Shown one piece after another: positions 32,289 through 45,483 of a stretch of 64,000 nucleotides of DNA. Position numbers and translations under genes: made by a program. Each line of letters begins with the position of its first letter. The first letter of the stretch is position 1. The stretch is from Anomaloglossus baeobatrachus (Eukaryota > Chordata > Amphibia > Anura > Aromobatidae), in the NCBI RefSeq assembly GCF_048569485.1, contig NC_134357.1:110530744-110594743 (forward strand), given 5' to 3'. The notes beneath the pieces were generated by a model. It searched no databases. It was given only the letters and a program-made list of their open reading frames with translations, and was not told where the DNA came from.

Positions 32289-33693
32289 CACCTCCAATAC
32301 TCACCACCCTTCAGTCTGATCTTTGCCACATCTTCTGATCCCTACAAGCTGGAATCTTTGGACATCTCAATTTGTGCTGGGACTTCTGGCTTTCACAGAG
32401 CCAAAAGGGTAAAAAGGTTATAGGCCATAGCGCAAATCTGATTGTCACAACACAGTGACCTCCTGCACACTTAAGCAGCACCCTCAGGCAGGCCTTATGA
32501 AGTCCAGCACAGCATAAGAGGCCTGGGGGATCAAGCGCAAGCGGCATGATTTTTCAATTTTTTTACACAATACGTTTAATATGCTCTGGGGTCTTTCATA
32601 AAAAAGCAAAAAGATTTGCCTCAGCTCACCACCTCAATCGAGTAAAAAGTTTACCGCAATAGTCCTGAGATTCCAATGTCGGTGCACAGATCCTTGTGGC
32701 TGGTGTCCACGAAAATACAAGGCAAACGAGGAAGATGATGAGGTCCAGTGCTGACGTGGTTAAAACTTCAATTTTTTGTGATTGTTCAAATGATATAATG
32801 ACATAAAAAAAGTTCCTGAAAAATCCATGAAAAAGTTCCATGGAAGGTAACTTACGCGTTTCGGACGTACCTGTCCTTATTCATAGGTATTAGTATATCA
32901 GTTGTTCGAGAGGTGTCCATGATACGGAAATGACGGGCATAATACAAGGTACCTCCCCTCCGTAGAACAAATGCATAGTGAATAAAACATTCATGAGTAA
33001 TGATATAAGTGAACACATGATATCAAATAAATACAGAGTAAATAAATAGAATTTATTTACTCTATATGTATTTTGTATGATAAGTTGTACAGGGACTGTT
33101 ACCATGCAAATCAGCATCTATCCCAATGGGGCTAAATATGGAATTTGTCCAGTTTTGTAATAAACTATTAGCCTATAAGTAGGCCAAATAAATATTGTCG
33201 TTGTGCATGAACAGCCAATACCACATCAGGCAGCTGATTGGAACCTCCATTGCATTTCGATTTTTTTTTTTTTTCCTCTCTAGTTTTACAATATGGATAA
33301 ATATTTTTTTCTTTGAAAGATCAGCTATTTATTATGGGATTAGGATAAAAAGAATTTGATCTACATTCCCTAAATTTTTGAAAATCTTTTTTAGCCCTTT
33401 GAGTCATTGTTAAATACACTTTGCATTCCTGTTTGTTGTCATTTTATTGATCTCCTATGGAAACGCATTGACTCCCAGGGATCATATCACATGGGAATAT
33501 TGAGCAAGAACCAGTGATTGACAGTGACATCTTAGGGGTTAAAAATCAGAATGGTCCAATCACTACTTGTATAGGAGCAGCGCCAGCTATGTGTGTAATG
33601 GGTTCATCACCTGACCCTCTCTATTACCATAGCTGACATCCACCATATATATGTGTCAGATAGGAAAGAGTTAAGAAAATGGGAAACAATCAC
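32289..33693. other. No gene; contains one ACGCGTTTC-type motif
   Basis: Non-coding text. At 32850-32885 the motif ACGCGTTTCGGACGTACCTG followed by TCCTTATTCAT occurs, similar to motifs elsewhere in the window. No boundaries of an element could be drawn. Confidence 0.4.
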
Positions 33694-34083
33694 TTAAAGG
33701 GAACCCGTCACCAGGTTTATCCCTTATAACCTGCAGTCACCACGAGGGAGCCCTTATATACAGCGTTCTAGAATACTGTATATAAGAGCCCAGGCCGCTG
33801 TGTAGAACGTAAAAAACACCTTTATTATATCACCTTCAGGCGTCTCTTGTCCAATGGACATCACTTCTCTCGGGTCCGGTACCTCCTCCATCTTATGCGA
33901 TCACCATCCTCCTTTCCAGCCCTGTGTGGATGACACTTTCTACGTCATCTACACAGAGTCCTCTATTGTGCTACTGCGCTTGTGCACTTTGATCTGCCCT
34001 GCTGAGTGCAGATCAAAGTATTATAGTGGGCGGCCTTTGGCCTTTCCTCACGCCTGCGCATTACATTACTACTTATATCATTG
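33694..34083. mobile_element. T2/Kolobok-like MITE fragment (left end)
   Basis: The start TTAAAGGGAACCCGTCACCA is the typical end of T2-type TTAA MITEs. I did not find the matching right end, so it is likely truncated and the right limit is a guess. It contains a short self-complementary part, ACTTTGATCTGC facing GCAGATCAAAGT, at 33988-34018. Confidence 0.55.
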
Positions 34084-34199
34084 AGCTGAAGTGCAGCACA
34101 GATTCATCTCAACTAAAAGCCTAAATTCTTTGATCAGGAATAGAACAGACATTTATAGGACATTTCAGAACTTTCCCAAATTCTTATGAAAAAATATCC

Positions 34200-35000
34200 A
34201 ATTTATTATATATTTTAGGAGTCAGAGTTGGTCCATTTTAAATGGATTCCAACTCCACCAAAATGGACTCTGACTCCACAGCCCTGCCAAATTCTCAATG
34301 TGTGCACATGCCCTAAATTTGACACTTGACTTTCTTTCCAACTAAACCCTGGATCCAGTACATTCCCTTTGAATTGTTTCATCGTTTCGCATAAATCTTT
34401 GCTCCATTATATTTTTGGACACAGCACTGTATTTCTGTTATTGGTACTCTGATTATATACAATTTTACTTTTTTGCATAAAATATCAGAGAATTTACAAT
34501 GGTGCATGAAAATGTTTGAACCCTTCAGAACTTTTCATATTTCTGCATCAATTTGACCTAAAACTACATCAGATTTTCACGGAAGTCCTAAAAGTAGACA
34601 AAGAGAACCAAATTAAACAAATATTACCCTTTTTATTTTTTTATAGAGGTAAATGATGTAATGTAACTTGTGTAAGTGTCAAAAGCATGTGAACTTTTAG
34701 GATTAACAGATAGTAATGAGCGGACCCTTGGAAGTTCAGTTTTGGACCCGATCTTGACCCTGAACGCCGAACCCTATATAAGTCAATGCCCTGAACTTGT
34801 GTGCTGTAAAATTGTCATAGTTAAGGGCTAGGGGACTGCAATAGGAATGGGAGCAATTCCTCTGCAATCAAATGTGGATAGTGAATAAATGGAAAAAAAA
34901 ATAAAAAAAATACGTGGGCTCCCACCTATTTTTGAAAAGAGGTGAGGGTAAAGCAGACAACTGTGATTCCTTAGGTCAGTACGAGTTTGTACATACCAAA
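34200..35000. other. Mixture of short transposon fragments
   Basis: 34222-34288 contains repeated GGAGTC/GACTCC text ending CTCCACAGCCCTG, which resembles an hAT-type terminal region. 34500-34700 (GTTTGAACCC ... AAACTACATCAGATTTTCAC) resembles non-coding Tc1-type sequence. 34705-34800 contains AGTAATGAGCGGACCC, another hAT-like start. None has both ends. No gene. Confidence 0.35.
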
Positions 35001-35437
35001 CATGTATAATTTTTTTTTCATTTAAGTGGTTAAAAAAACCCTCAGAAATTTGTCAAATATATTTGTGCTTTTAGTGCAATTTTCCAAGACCCGTAAGGTT
35101 CTCAATTTTTTGGGATCTGGGGTTAAGCTATGGTTTATTTTTGCGTCTTCAGCTGATTCTTTTAATTGTGCCATTTTGGTGTAGATGTGATGTTTTGATC
35201 GCTTCTTTTTTTGCAATGTTGTGGCATCCAAAAAAACGTAATTCTGACGTTTTTTTTTCTCATTATGCTATTTACCAGATTAATTTTTCTTATATATTTT
35301 GATAGATTGGGTATTTTTTTTTTTTTAGTGGGGTGAAAGGTCAGTGTTATGGAGGGGATGATTGGACATAAAATAATATGAACCAATCATCACCCGAAGT
35401 CCGCCGGGCAGATGATAAGGCCACAACAGGACTGTAA

Positions 35438-36223
35438 GGCTAGGGCCCCACTTTGCGTTTTCCTACTTGCAGTTTAGAACGCACGTTTTGGGCTTAATTG
35501 ATTTGACCAAAGTTGCCTTTTTCTGAAATTTAGCGCTGAAAACGCATGCGTATTTACCGCGTTTTAGATGCGTTTTCAGCGCTTTTTACATGCTTTTTCA
35601 CCTGCGTTTTGATAGATGCGTTTTGAACATCTAGACACTGATAAATAAAGTTTAAATAGTCAAACTCAATTAAAAAATTGGAAAAAAGAAACAAATCTAT
35701 ATTTTTGTGAAAAATAATGGAAATAAATTCTTTTAATGAAATAATAGCGGTAATATGATATTTAATGGAAAAATAGCAACAATTTAATAAATTCTTATTT
35801 TTAATTGTCGGACTACGTGTGTGTGTGTAAAGGGACATATGAAATCATTATTTTGATGTCCAAAAAGCATGCGTTTTGGTAGTCCAAAACGCATGTTTTC
35901 TGCACTGAAAAAGCAGGTAAAACGCTGGAATTTGCAGGAATCTTGGTTTTTGCCATTTGTCATTGACTTCAATGTTAGCAAAACGCACCCAAAATGGCAG
36001 AAACAATTGACATGCTGCTTCTTTGAACGCATAGTTTTTGCCACAAAATATGCAAATTAAATGCAGCGTTTAGAAACGCAAAGTGGGGTAAGGAAATCCA
36101 CTTTTTCAATAGACTTTGCTGGTAAATCAAAACGCATGCCTTTTGGCATGAAAAAGGTGCTTCTCAAAACGGACCTAAAAAGCACCTAAAACGCAGGTGG
36201 AAACGCAAAGTGGGGCCCTAGCC
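35438..36223. mobile_element. Harbinger-like MITE rich in AAACGCA motifs, copy A
   Basis: Inverted ends GGCTAGGGCCCCACTTTGCG are found at both sides; the flanks are TAA (left) and TCA (right), one base off a 3-bp duplication. The motif AAAACGCA or its complement recurs many times, and the centre (GACATGCTGCTTCTTTGAACG) is the reverse complement of the centre of 50228-51000. It is non-coding. Confidence 0.8.
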
Positions 36224-36329
36224 TCAGACGCACACAGCAACACAGGTGAACTGAAACAGGAACAAAGGGGATGTTAAGGGCCCACCCCAATGTGTAGTGT
36301 GTCCCTGTTGACTTCACAGGTACACGTGT

Positions 36330-36680
36330 GCTGGTCACGTGAGTAGCGACATGTCAGACCAACAGGTGACCCAGTTACACTCACTGGGACACCAGGACTG
36401 TAAATCTGGAACCGGTCACATGCGTATGGGGCACGACTGACTGTAAAACAGGTATACAGGCATCAATCACGTGCGTAGAGGCACGTCAGACCGAGCGGAC
36501 TACCCAGTTGGCGTCGCCAGGTACATAGTGACTGGCACACATACACACACACACACACACACGTCTGCCACAAGCACTGCAGACCACTGGTCACGTGTGC
36601 AAGGGGCATGTCAGGCGGGGAGGGTAACCAGCTAGTGATACTGGAGACCTGAGGACTGGAAAGACAATGGTTGACCCTCA
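36330..36680. repeat. Degenerate tandem repeat, roughly 120-140 bp units
   Basis: GGTCACGTG or GGTCACATG followed by a GYATGTCAG-type motif and ACCCAGTT/ACCAGCTAG recurs at about 36333, 36414, 36468 and 36591. A pure (AC)n run lies at 36539-36563. The units are too diverged to count exactly. Confidence 0.45.
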
Positions 36681-36837
36681 CCGTACCGAATTATGGGTGT
36701 GCACAAATACGTGGCACTGTCGCCTAACCCTGAAGTAGTCACTGTCCTTTTATGTAAATGCCTGCCACATGCATTGCAGGTAAATGGCGCTGGAACCCAC
36801 ACACTCTTACATCCAGGTTAGCTGTCTTAGCTGTCAG

Positions 36838-37991
36838 TGTGGCACCCTGGACATGCCAGGTCGTCACAGGTACTACACCAACACACCCCACACCCCGGCT
36901 AGGCACACCAAAGCCAAACACAAATCCTTGTTGCCTTCCTCCAGGGGCTGATGTCCACACCAGGGGGTGGGCCAGGCGGTTGGCCCCGCCCACCGAGGAG
37001 TTCACAGTCCTGGAGGCGGGAAAAGGAAGGCAGGGGAGAGATTAGTTTTGAAGGAGGAAGTGGTAGGAGAGGAGACTGAAGGCGTCCGGGTGTGTGGCCT
37101 GGACGTAACAGCAAAGTTGGCAGACGGTGGTGACCGTCTGCAGGAGAGGCCGATTGGAGCGAACCGTAAGGACCGTGGACGGACGGTGGCCCGACGGTAC
37201 CGGATTGGAGAGCAAAGAGAAGCCAGCACCATCCGGCAGGGCTTACGGACCCTGACCAGGCTAGGAGTCGCCGTAAAACTGGTCAAATCCGTTAGCGAAG
37301 GGAACCTCCGGGGTTTCCCAGCAATCAAGACCCGATTGAAGGCAACAGCTCACACCGTAAAGGGAAACACAGTCACCGCCAAGGCTACAGTTCCCAGGGC
37401 CAGAGCCTGCGGGCAAAAGGAGCTCCTTCAGCACCCATCCAAGCTGGGGAGCGGGTTACCGGTGGGAAGCCATTGGAACCATAAACACAACACAGGTGCA
37501 GGGAAAGGCAGTCACCATCAACCTACCGGGAGAACAACCGCAGCCGTCTGTGGGACCCGTCCATCCAGCCGTTTGACCAGAGACTCCGTGTAAATTACTG
37601 GCTGAGTGAGTACCACCGTGCCGTGCGGCACAGCGCTGCCCCCGCGACCCTGCACCTCACCAGGCCCCGTAACCCGCTTGACATCCCTAACCCCTCTCCG
37701 GGCCCCGGGACAACCAACCCCCTTACCCACGGAGGGGAGAAACAACATCCAAGGCTGCTGTCATCGCTCCCGGGATCCCCGTCCAGAGCAGCGGTGGTGT
37801 CACAACCTCACCACAACCGTGGGTGGCGTCACGGACACTATCCCTAAACCAAACCACCCCCTTTCACTCACGGGCGAGAAACGCCGCTCGAGTCCCCGGG
37901 ATCCGGCCCACCGCTCGAGCCACCACCGAGCAGCAGCAGCAGCCGGACCCGAGAAGTGGGTGAGCGCGCGTCCCCTCCTCCGCCCGTGACA
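36838..37991 (+). mobile_element. Solo LTR fossil, 1154 bp
   Basis: It starts TGTGGCACCCTGGACATGCC, ends CGCCCGTGACA, and is flanked on both sides by TCAG (36834-36837 and 37992-37995), a 4-bp target duplication. The TG...CA ends and the 1.15-kb length suit a Ty3/Gypsy-type LTR. There is no internal region, so it arose by LTR-LTR recombination. Open frames within it are chance products of GC-rich text. Confidence 0.8.
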
Positions 37992-37999
37992 TCAGCATG

Positions 38000-38857
38000 C
38001 AGAATGACACTTGCGTGCCGATGGGCGGAGCTACGGACCTTTTATAGCCGCCTCCTGGCCCAGGCAACGTGGCATGTGGTAATGGCGTAAGGCTGCAGCC
38101 ATATAGAGGCTGCCACGTCATTGCTGATGTCATGATGACCAATCAGTGGCCGCCTTGTCATTGATGACATCACGCACATGCTCAGTATAATTGCATGAGC
38201 ACTTAGGCTCAGGATGCTACAAAACTCAAGCCACCTGATGCCTCAAGTGATGGTCAGGGGGCGCTGCGGAGTTGACTGACCCCAATGTGGGAGTCAATAA
38301 TGGGACTGGACCGGTTGAATTTTTCATGTTTTTTAAAACTTTTTTTTTTACACTATTTTATTGTTTTTACTAATCCCCTTAGACTTGAAGCTATAATTTT
38401 CTGATCGACTGTACTGTACAAAGCAGGGCATCAGCACCCCTCTTTACAGCACAAATGCTGTCTAGACAACACATCGGCGCCACGTGATTATGTCACAGGG
38501 CTGCCGATGGGGTGAGAATGATATGCTCTTTGTCGGTGCACATTAAATCCCATTGTTAGAGATTGACAGCAGGATTTAACTAGTTAACAAGCACAGGTGG
38601 ATCAGAGTTCAGATGAGGTGACACATAGAAACATGTGGGCTCAATGTGCGAGGCTGCATCAAAGGGAGGGACGCAACCTTGGAAGTACCACTACATTCAA
38701 GGTCGTGGAGGAGTTAAAGAACAATGATCTATCAAAATTTGATCTTCAAAACACGTTTATGGAAGTGTATTATAGCACGAACTAAGGAGATTTCAGAGGA
38801 CCTCAAAAGAAGAGTTTGTTACAATCAGGCAAAAAAGGGTTACAAAACCGTCTCTCA
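38000..38857. other. No gene seen
   Basis: Several short runs (for example TGATGTCATGATGACCAATCA with ATTGATGACATCACG, 38120-38175) are locally self-complementary. No coding or RNA feature is visible. Confidence 0.35.
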
Positions 38858-39031
38858 GGCCACGTGCACATGTTGATGAGTTTTTCCCCTCGGTATTTGT
38901 AGCCAAAACAAGGAGAGGATAAAAAAGCAGATGTTTCTATTATACTTTTCCTCTGGTTGTTTGACTCCTGATATTGGCTTACAAATACTCAGGTAGAAAA
39001 TTCACCAAATACTCAATGTATGCACAAGGCC
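38858..39031. mobile_element. Small Harbinger-like MITE, 174 bp
   Basis: The ends are GGCCACGTGCACATGTTGAT at the left and, read inwards, GGCCTTGTGCATACATTGAG at the right; the flanks are TCA and TAA. The inner text TACAAATACT faces GGTATTTGTA. A related end occurs at about 34290-34315. Confidence 0.6.
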
Positions 39032-39034
39032 TAA

Positions 39035-40288
39035 AGTTTGGACTCCAGAAATGCAAAGTCAGACAGATTTTGTGCAATGCACTAATATTGGTTAGGCATG
39101 CATTCCTTGGTGCATTTTTCTTTTTGATGAATGTATTTTAGCCATATAGCATCGATTCAATTATGTTGATATTATAGTTAGTATGTTGTGTTTGTGAAGC
39201 GATGGCCCAGGGACCACCGCAGAGCAGAGTAAATTACTGTTCTCTCACAGTCCAACTCGCAGACGTCTCGCAGCTGGCACGTTTATCTTCTCACTCCGTG
39301 CTTATCAGATTCCCCTCAGGTAGCGTCGCACAAGATTAAACCATGTCAGAAGTACAACCACTCCTATATCTCCCTCAAAAAAAGTCTGTCTCCTCACAGA
39401 CTCTTTCCCGCACTTTTTCTGCTGGGTTAAACCACACCTGGTACAGAGGAGAGGAGGCGTCGGCCAGTCCAACACACACCTGGAACACTGTTCCCTTAGT
39501 TACCAAAAGTATCCAGTTCTGTGCTTGCCAGCACCTGTATGTTACTCTTCCTGACACTAAAAATCTATTCCTATGCATATAACTATAATACATTTATGAC
39601 ACACCATATTTTACACTTTAAAGTATTCTAAAACACACATTATGCAATACACTTTAAGGCCTTGGTTATACTTGCACATAGCTTTCGATGTGAGAGCATC
39701 AGAAGCGATATGCTAATGACACTCTGCTGCCGGTGTCAGCCGAGGGTCATGCGACTGTGATGCGATCTTGCAATCGTATCACAGCTGCAGAGGAGAAGGA
39801 GGGAGCACTTTCTCCCCATCTCCTCCGCTGCCTGTCTCTGCGTACATCGTACTGCTGTTGGATGACATGCAATTGCAGTGTGATGTTTCACATGCACCCA
39901 TACAAGTCTATGCCAAGACTCGCTGCCAAATGCAGCATGTTGCGATTCATTTGTTATGCTGATATGGCATGAGAAATCAATCGCAGAGGGACACTACCCC
40001 ATAGTTTTGCACTGGTGATGTTTTATTGGATTGCACTAGTCTGTGCAAAACGTAAGTGGAACTGAGGCTTAATACAACACCTAGCAGGAGTGCAGATATC
40101 CTGACCACCTCCTACATTTGTAATCATTGTTCTGTTTTTGTGCCAATATAAACCTCCTCAGGAGTGGTTCACCAGAAAGAACAAGGTGTAGAATAGTACA
40201 TGAGGTCACAAAGGAACCCAAGGTAACCTCTAAGCAGATAAAGGCCTCTTACATTAGCCAATTTTAATATTCAGGAGTCCTTAAAGTA
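39035..40288. other. No gene seen
   Basis: Non-coding. 39655-40070 looks like a further diverged element (it ends in GGCTTAA and begins near AAGGCCTTGG), but the inverted ends are too weak to call. Confidence 0.35.
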
Positions 40289-40292
40289 GGAG

Positions 40293-41445
40293 TGTGAAGC
40301 CCCGCATGTGCAGTGTCGGTGCATTACCTTCAGGGACTCCACTTGGATGGAACAGTCTGGTCTTTGTCACAGGTAGGAAATCTTCTATTTGTCGTGACGC
40401 CACTCTCAGTATTGCGGTCAGTGGGGACCGCCACTGCAGATTAAGGGATGCCTGGAGCTGATGGTGGGTGCAGTCAGTTGTAGTAGCCTCCTGAGAGTGA
40501 GGCAAGCCCCAGGGCCCTGTGTAGGTGTGTAGAACCACAAGGCGCAGAATAACTCCACACAAGCAGGATGTCTTTCAGGGGTTTTACTCACAGAAGGTGG
40601 CAGAGTGAGTAACCCGGGTGTAGCTGGGATGAACCAGGCTGGAACCAGGTATCCTTCGGGCTGACTGATGAGGGTGACTACCGACTCGCCTTCCTTAGCC
40701 CTTGGTGGTTTGGGGTAACCCCGACTTTTAGTCCCTATGGGGGTCACCCAGGGAAGTAACTGCTCCCCTCGTTTGGTTGCCGTTTGCTTGTCGCCTGGAC
40801 CAGATCACTCCAGCTGCTTGCCTCCTGTGAACTATGGGCCCTAACTGTGGCTACGTGGCTGCGGCTTTTGGGTGTTGTGGTGTGGGCTTTGAGGGCCCCA
40901 CACCGGCAGGTTTAGCAAGGAAAGGTGGATCTATCCCCGCTCCGGGATCTGCCGCCCGTTTGGGCCTGGTACTCCCTAGCAGTCTCCTTACTTCCCACTC
41001 CGTGCTCTCTCTTTAGCTGAAGATGGATTTCGGGTAGCACTCCTAGGTGACCGTTCTCCCCCGTCGGTAGCCACTGCGCGGGCGCTGTTAGACTGCAACA
41101 GCCCCAGGGGTCTGCTCTTGACGTCTGCTCCCCCTGAACTCTGCACTAAACTGGCTCACTGCTCCTCCTCTCCTGTTCTTGCCTACGCCACCTAGCAACC
41201 AGGCTCTCCACCACACCCCTTGAGTGGAGATGGAGGCGTTTTACCCCCTCCACTATTCCAGTGGAGGTGAAGGCTTTGCCCCCTCCTGGGATCCCCAGGG
41301 GTCCTCTCAAAGGTACATGTGTGAGACCTGATCACTATGCGCCTGTGTAGTCACACCTCGGTCAGCCTTCTGGATTACCTGTATTGTACTGTCCCCAGCA
41401 TGGGTGCAGTACTCAGTGGTGCCTGACCAGGTCAGGGGCGCCACA
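40293..41445 (-). mobile_element. Solo LTR fossil, 1153 bp, minus orientation
   Basis: In minus orientation it starts TGTGGCGCCCCTGACCTGG and ends CTTCACA. GGAG lies on both sides (40289-40292 and 41446-41449). The start and length match the LTRs at 11186 and 36838, so it belongs to the same or a sister Ty3/Gypsy-type family. No internal region. Confidence 0.78.
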
Positions 41446-41449
41446 GGAG

Positions 41450-44400
41450 GACACTGAACAACAATAGAGTATAGGGCGGCAGGATTGCAAGGAGAAAGCC
41501 ATAACAGTAAAATAATGGATTTCTGCCATTTATAGTTTTTTAAAGATCTCCTGGACATGTTGGCTCTTGAAACAATGTTTTATGTATGGATGAGACTAAA
41601 ATAAATCTTTTGATTTAAATGGGAAACAAAATGTTAATCATTGTTCTTATTTTTTTTTTTTACTTTGATTACAGAGAAAATGTATTATCTTCAAGATTGC
41701 ACACAGAAAATACTTATAGTAAGTGCAGTCTCGATGGTCTGTGTATTTTGGATATCTTTGAACGTTGAAGAACCTTTGAGGTAACGTCTTGAAAATGGTA
41801 TTTACATTGAATGATATGGAAGCTACGACACTCGTTGCAGTATTTAATTGTGACCGAATCAAGTTACCATAAGAAAAAGAAGGGTATTATTCATTCTGTT
41901 CAAAAATCACCACAAATTAACTGTGTCTCATCTACATTATAGCTTTGATAGAAAAAGCTTAGAAGCTTTTTCTGAATCCAATATCACTCATTGAGGATTG
42001 AGGAAACAGATTATGGCAGGGTGTCATTTGCGCACTAGGACGTTTAAGACATGCTGGGATAATAGGTACAAAAACACTTCACAAATTTGATGCAGATGAT
42101 TATAGATGAATAGTAGACACAATAAGTACAATTAACAAAGGATAAAATGGAAAAAGATGAATGGTTTCAAAGAACATCTGGATTTAGAAGAACAACAAAC
42201 AGGGCAAAGTTGAGAAAGAATAGCGAGAGGTAAATGAAAGAAAGAAAGGAAATATCAAAGAGATCGTCATTATTTTGAGGGACAGGTTTTTACTTTTGGC
42301 AGCAACAAGATATTGAAACTAAAGAATTAGTTGAAAAAATGGGATGAGGTAGAAATATATTCTGTAGGAGAAATTAAATGGACACTTATTCGAATAAAGG
42401 TACATCTGATGGAGAAAGATACCTGGTGAGCAGCACAACACAAAGGAAAAAAACAGGGAAGAAGTACAACTGAAGGCCCTGGCAGTAGGGGGAGGGAAAT
42501 GGGGTCATCTCCTAACACTCACCTGAGTCTGACTCCTCCACTCTCTAACTTCCCTAGATGGGTCCTTCCCTAGATGGAGCCCTGACTAGTGTGTAGGCCA
42601 GCGAGACACTAGACTTGATACTATATTAAAACAACAGGAGGAAGGTAAGACAAACTAGTGAGAAAAGACACAGCAAATAGCACTCCTCAGCTTCTCCAGC
42701 AGGAAACTTGTCAGCTGCAAATAAAACAAACACCTCATCTTCTCCAGAAACAAGCTCCTCCAAAGTAGTGAGTTATCTACAACCAGCATGGAGTGAAGCC
42801 AGGAGTAAGTAAATATAGTGGAAAGGAGTGATGATAAGATGTTGCAGCTGTGTGAAGGCTTTGAGTAATCTCAACAAGAAAGGAAAGGGTCCTTACCCTT
42901 TTGTAATAATTAAAGTAGATAACTTAGGAAGCTATTTGCATGGAGCAAAGACACAACTGAACCCAGTTTATAGGTGATAAAGTTTGTATTGTAACACACA
43001 GTTAAAGCAAACAAGTGCAGAGGAAAAACAATCAAGTCCATAAACACACAGTGAAAATATCAAATGAAGCCTTTAAGTCTCTTGAAAACCTCACAGGATA
43101 ATGTGATTTAGCAATGTAGTCTTTGAAGCTCCATAAGGAAGTCTCTGAAAGTCCAAAGCGAGATGCAGAGCAGTATACAATGTTCAGAAACCAAATGCAG
43201 AGCAGTTTCTAGTACCCAGAACAATCCTGGGCTCTGCTACTGCATCAATTCAATGGTAGAAGCAACAAAGCAGTATACAATGATCAGAAAACAAATGCAG
43301 AGCAGTTAATTAAGTAAGCCAGTTTACGTGACAGCAACGCAGGTCAGGCTGGAACCACAGCAGGGGCTAAGCATCAGCAGCAGGTGAGCAGAACCTCTGA
43401 AGAGCAGCAACAGGAATTTCACACTGGATTTCCTGAAGTAACTTGAGATGCCACTAGGAGTAGGAAACCAGGCAAAATACTCAAGCAGAGGACTGGAGGC
43501 TGGACTGGGATTATAAAGGCAAGAGGACATAGAACACATGGAGAAGAATGAAGCAGGGGACGGAAAAGGGCAAAAAGCCCAAAAAGGATAAACAGAAAAA
43601 CCAGAGTCCTGACACCTTTTGAGCATCAAATGAAAGTAAATCCACTCCAATACAAGATAACAGTCAAGTAGATACCACAAAAAGAAATGCAATCAATTTA
43701 AGCATTGAGCCCTCCAGATCCCAGATCCCTCCGAGGTAACATACTGACATGACTCACTCGTGACAGTTATATATAGAATATAGAATTTTCCGTTGGTGAT
43801 GGAGATGAAGCATGCCGTAAAACTACATTATCAAATAATAGAAGAAATTAGAGGATATAAAACTTTTTTAGATCAAAAAATAAAGATAAAAAAGCGGCAA
43901 ATGTGGTGGAAAGAGATTGAAAGGGGTATGAAAATAGTAGAAGGTTAATAAGTGAGCAACAAAGAGAAAACAAACGATCAAACGCCCATATATATGCAAG
44001 ATAAGAAAGTTTATTAAGCATTCATGATAACAACAAATTGGGGTGAGAAAGACACAATATGAGGCAGATAATTAAGGCAGATATTGTAAAGCAACCCAAA
44101 GATATCAAAGACCCACCCAAATGTTAACACCATTGTCAGAATCCATAAACTGGAGGCATAAGAAAGTATCCAAGATAGCCCTTCATTATCCAATTGCACT
44201 TACATTTGGTGGGTTAGATGCTGGTTGCACAATGCAAGAAAATGGGTCACGCAGGCAGATCCCGATTCGCGTTTCGGTAACAAGGATTACCTTTGTATTT
44301 TTAAGGTTAATTAGTGGTAGTATGGAAAATAATGTTGTTATTTTGATGGACTTTTTGTCCAGCACATATTTTTCTGCTTAGTAAAGGTTACAACTATTTG

Positions 44401-44978
44401 CTTATACCCCCTGGTAAGCCTATTCTATCCAGTGATCTTAAGTTACAGCTATTTGTTAAAACTCTGAGATTCTGGATGATTGTGCTTTGGTGACAACAGA
44501 TGTAGAATTGTTTTATATAAGCCCTGATTGGGCAGAATGTATCAGTTGTCTAGTTCTCTTTAATAAAAGATACAATTAAATTAATAAACAGCTGAAGAAA
44601 AAAGCTGAACCAACTGCAGATAATTCTTTGTTATTAATTCAGGCACCACTTGAAGTCCCTTATTTTGGGAATCCCTACTGGCCAATTTCTTTGGATACAA
44701 AGGAAAATTGCAATAGGCATTTGAACTTTAATCTGATGGCTGAAGCGTTAACTACATGCTTCTGCCAACAGGTATATAGTAAAAAAAATTAAACAAGTAT
44801 ATGGATTAAATAGATCACTCAGTAACAGATAGGAAAGATACAGCAGGTATGGATAATAAAATGAGGTTCATTTTTAAAGTTGGAAGTAGTTGGAAAGATC
44901 TTAAAAAGTTGTCAGCAAACATATTGGCCATATTTATCGTTTTAAGTAGATATTAAACAATGGAAGCTAAAGGAGTTC
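41450..44978. other. No gene; possible old LTR-type sequence in the middle
   Basis: The AT-rich interval shows no coding gene. A minus-strand 122-codon frame at 43324-43692 has no recognisable domain. Text around 43757-43768 reads TGTCACGAGTGAG on the minus strand, which could be the start of an LTR-type fossil running towards about 42500, but I found neither its other end nor a target duplication. A direct repeat, AGCAGTATACAATG followed by an AAATGCAGAGCAGTT-type block, occurs at 43170-43205 and 43268-43308. Confidence 0.35.
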
Positions 44979-45121
44979 AAATGAGGCTGTAGATCTGAAG
45001 CCTCTGTCACTTCGGCTCGACTGACAGCCTGTTTACAGGAGCTGTCAGTCAAGCAGGAGGAGACGGTGCTGGCATGGAGTAGAGCTGGAATGACAGAGGC
45101 TTCAGATCTAGAGCCTCATTT
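44979..45121. mobile_element. Small palindromic MITE, about 143 bp
   Basis: The arm AAATGAGGCTGTAGATCTGA continuing AGCCTCTGTCA (44979-45009) is the near-perfect reverse complement of 45091-45121. The interior also has CGACTGACAGC facing GCTGTCAGTC. Non-coding. Confidence 0.7.
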
Positions 45122-45483
45122 GCATATCAATTTAAATGCTGACTTCTCAAAAATGGAGGAATGGACTTTTGGAATAAAAATATTATTATTTTGTCACCAT
45201 TCTACTACTTATTGTCATCAGGATATGTGAATGTTGATGTCATGTGAATATTTATTTATTTTAACCAAAGTGTTATACAGGCGTGATCATCACTGTCCCT
45301 ATTGGGGCTCACAATCACACTCTTTAACGGATACAATTCTGTAACATAAGAATTAATAACTGCTACTATAAAAAAATGGATTGTATACGTAAGACAATCA
45401 AGAAAAAATCCTACCACTTTTCTGGATGAAAATCGTACCGATTTTTTATATGATTGTGTGACCCTAGCTTTTTTTTTTTTAAT

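Noticed and set aside
36967-37593. 208-codon plus-strand frame
   Set aside because: It lies entirely in the solo LTR 36838-37991, overlaps frames on the other strand and has no domain.
43324-43692. 122-codon minus-strand frame rich in Phe, Ser and Pro
   Set aside because: No recognisable domain or family; composition reflects T/C-rich text, possibly LTR-derived.
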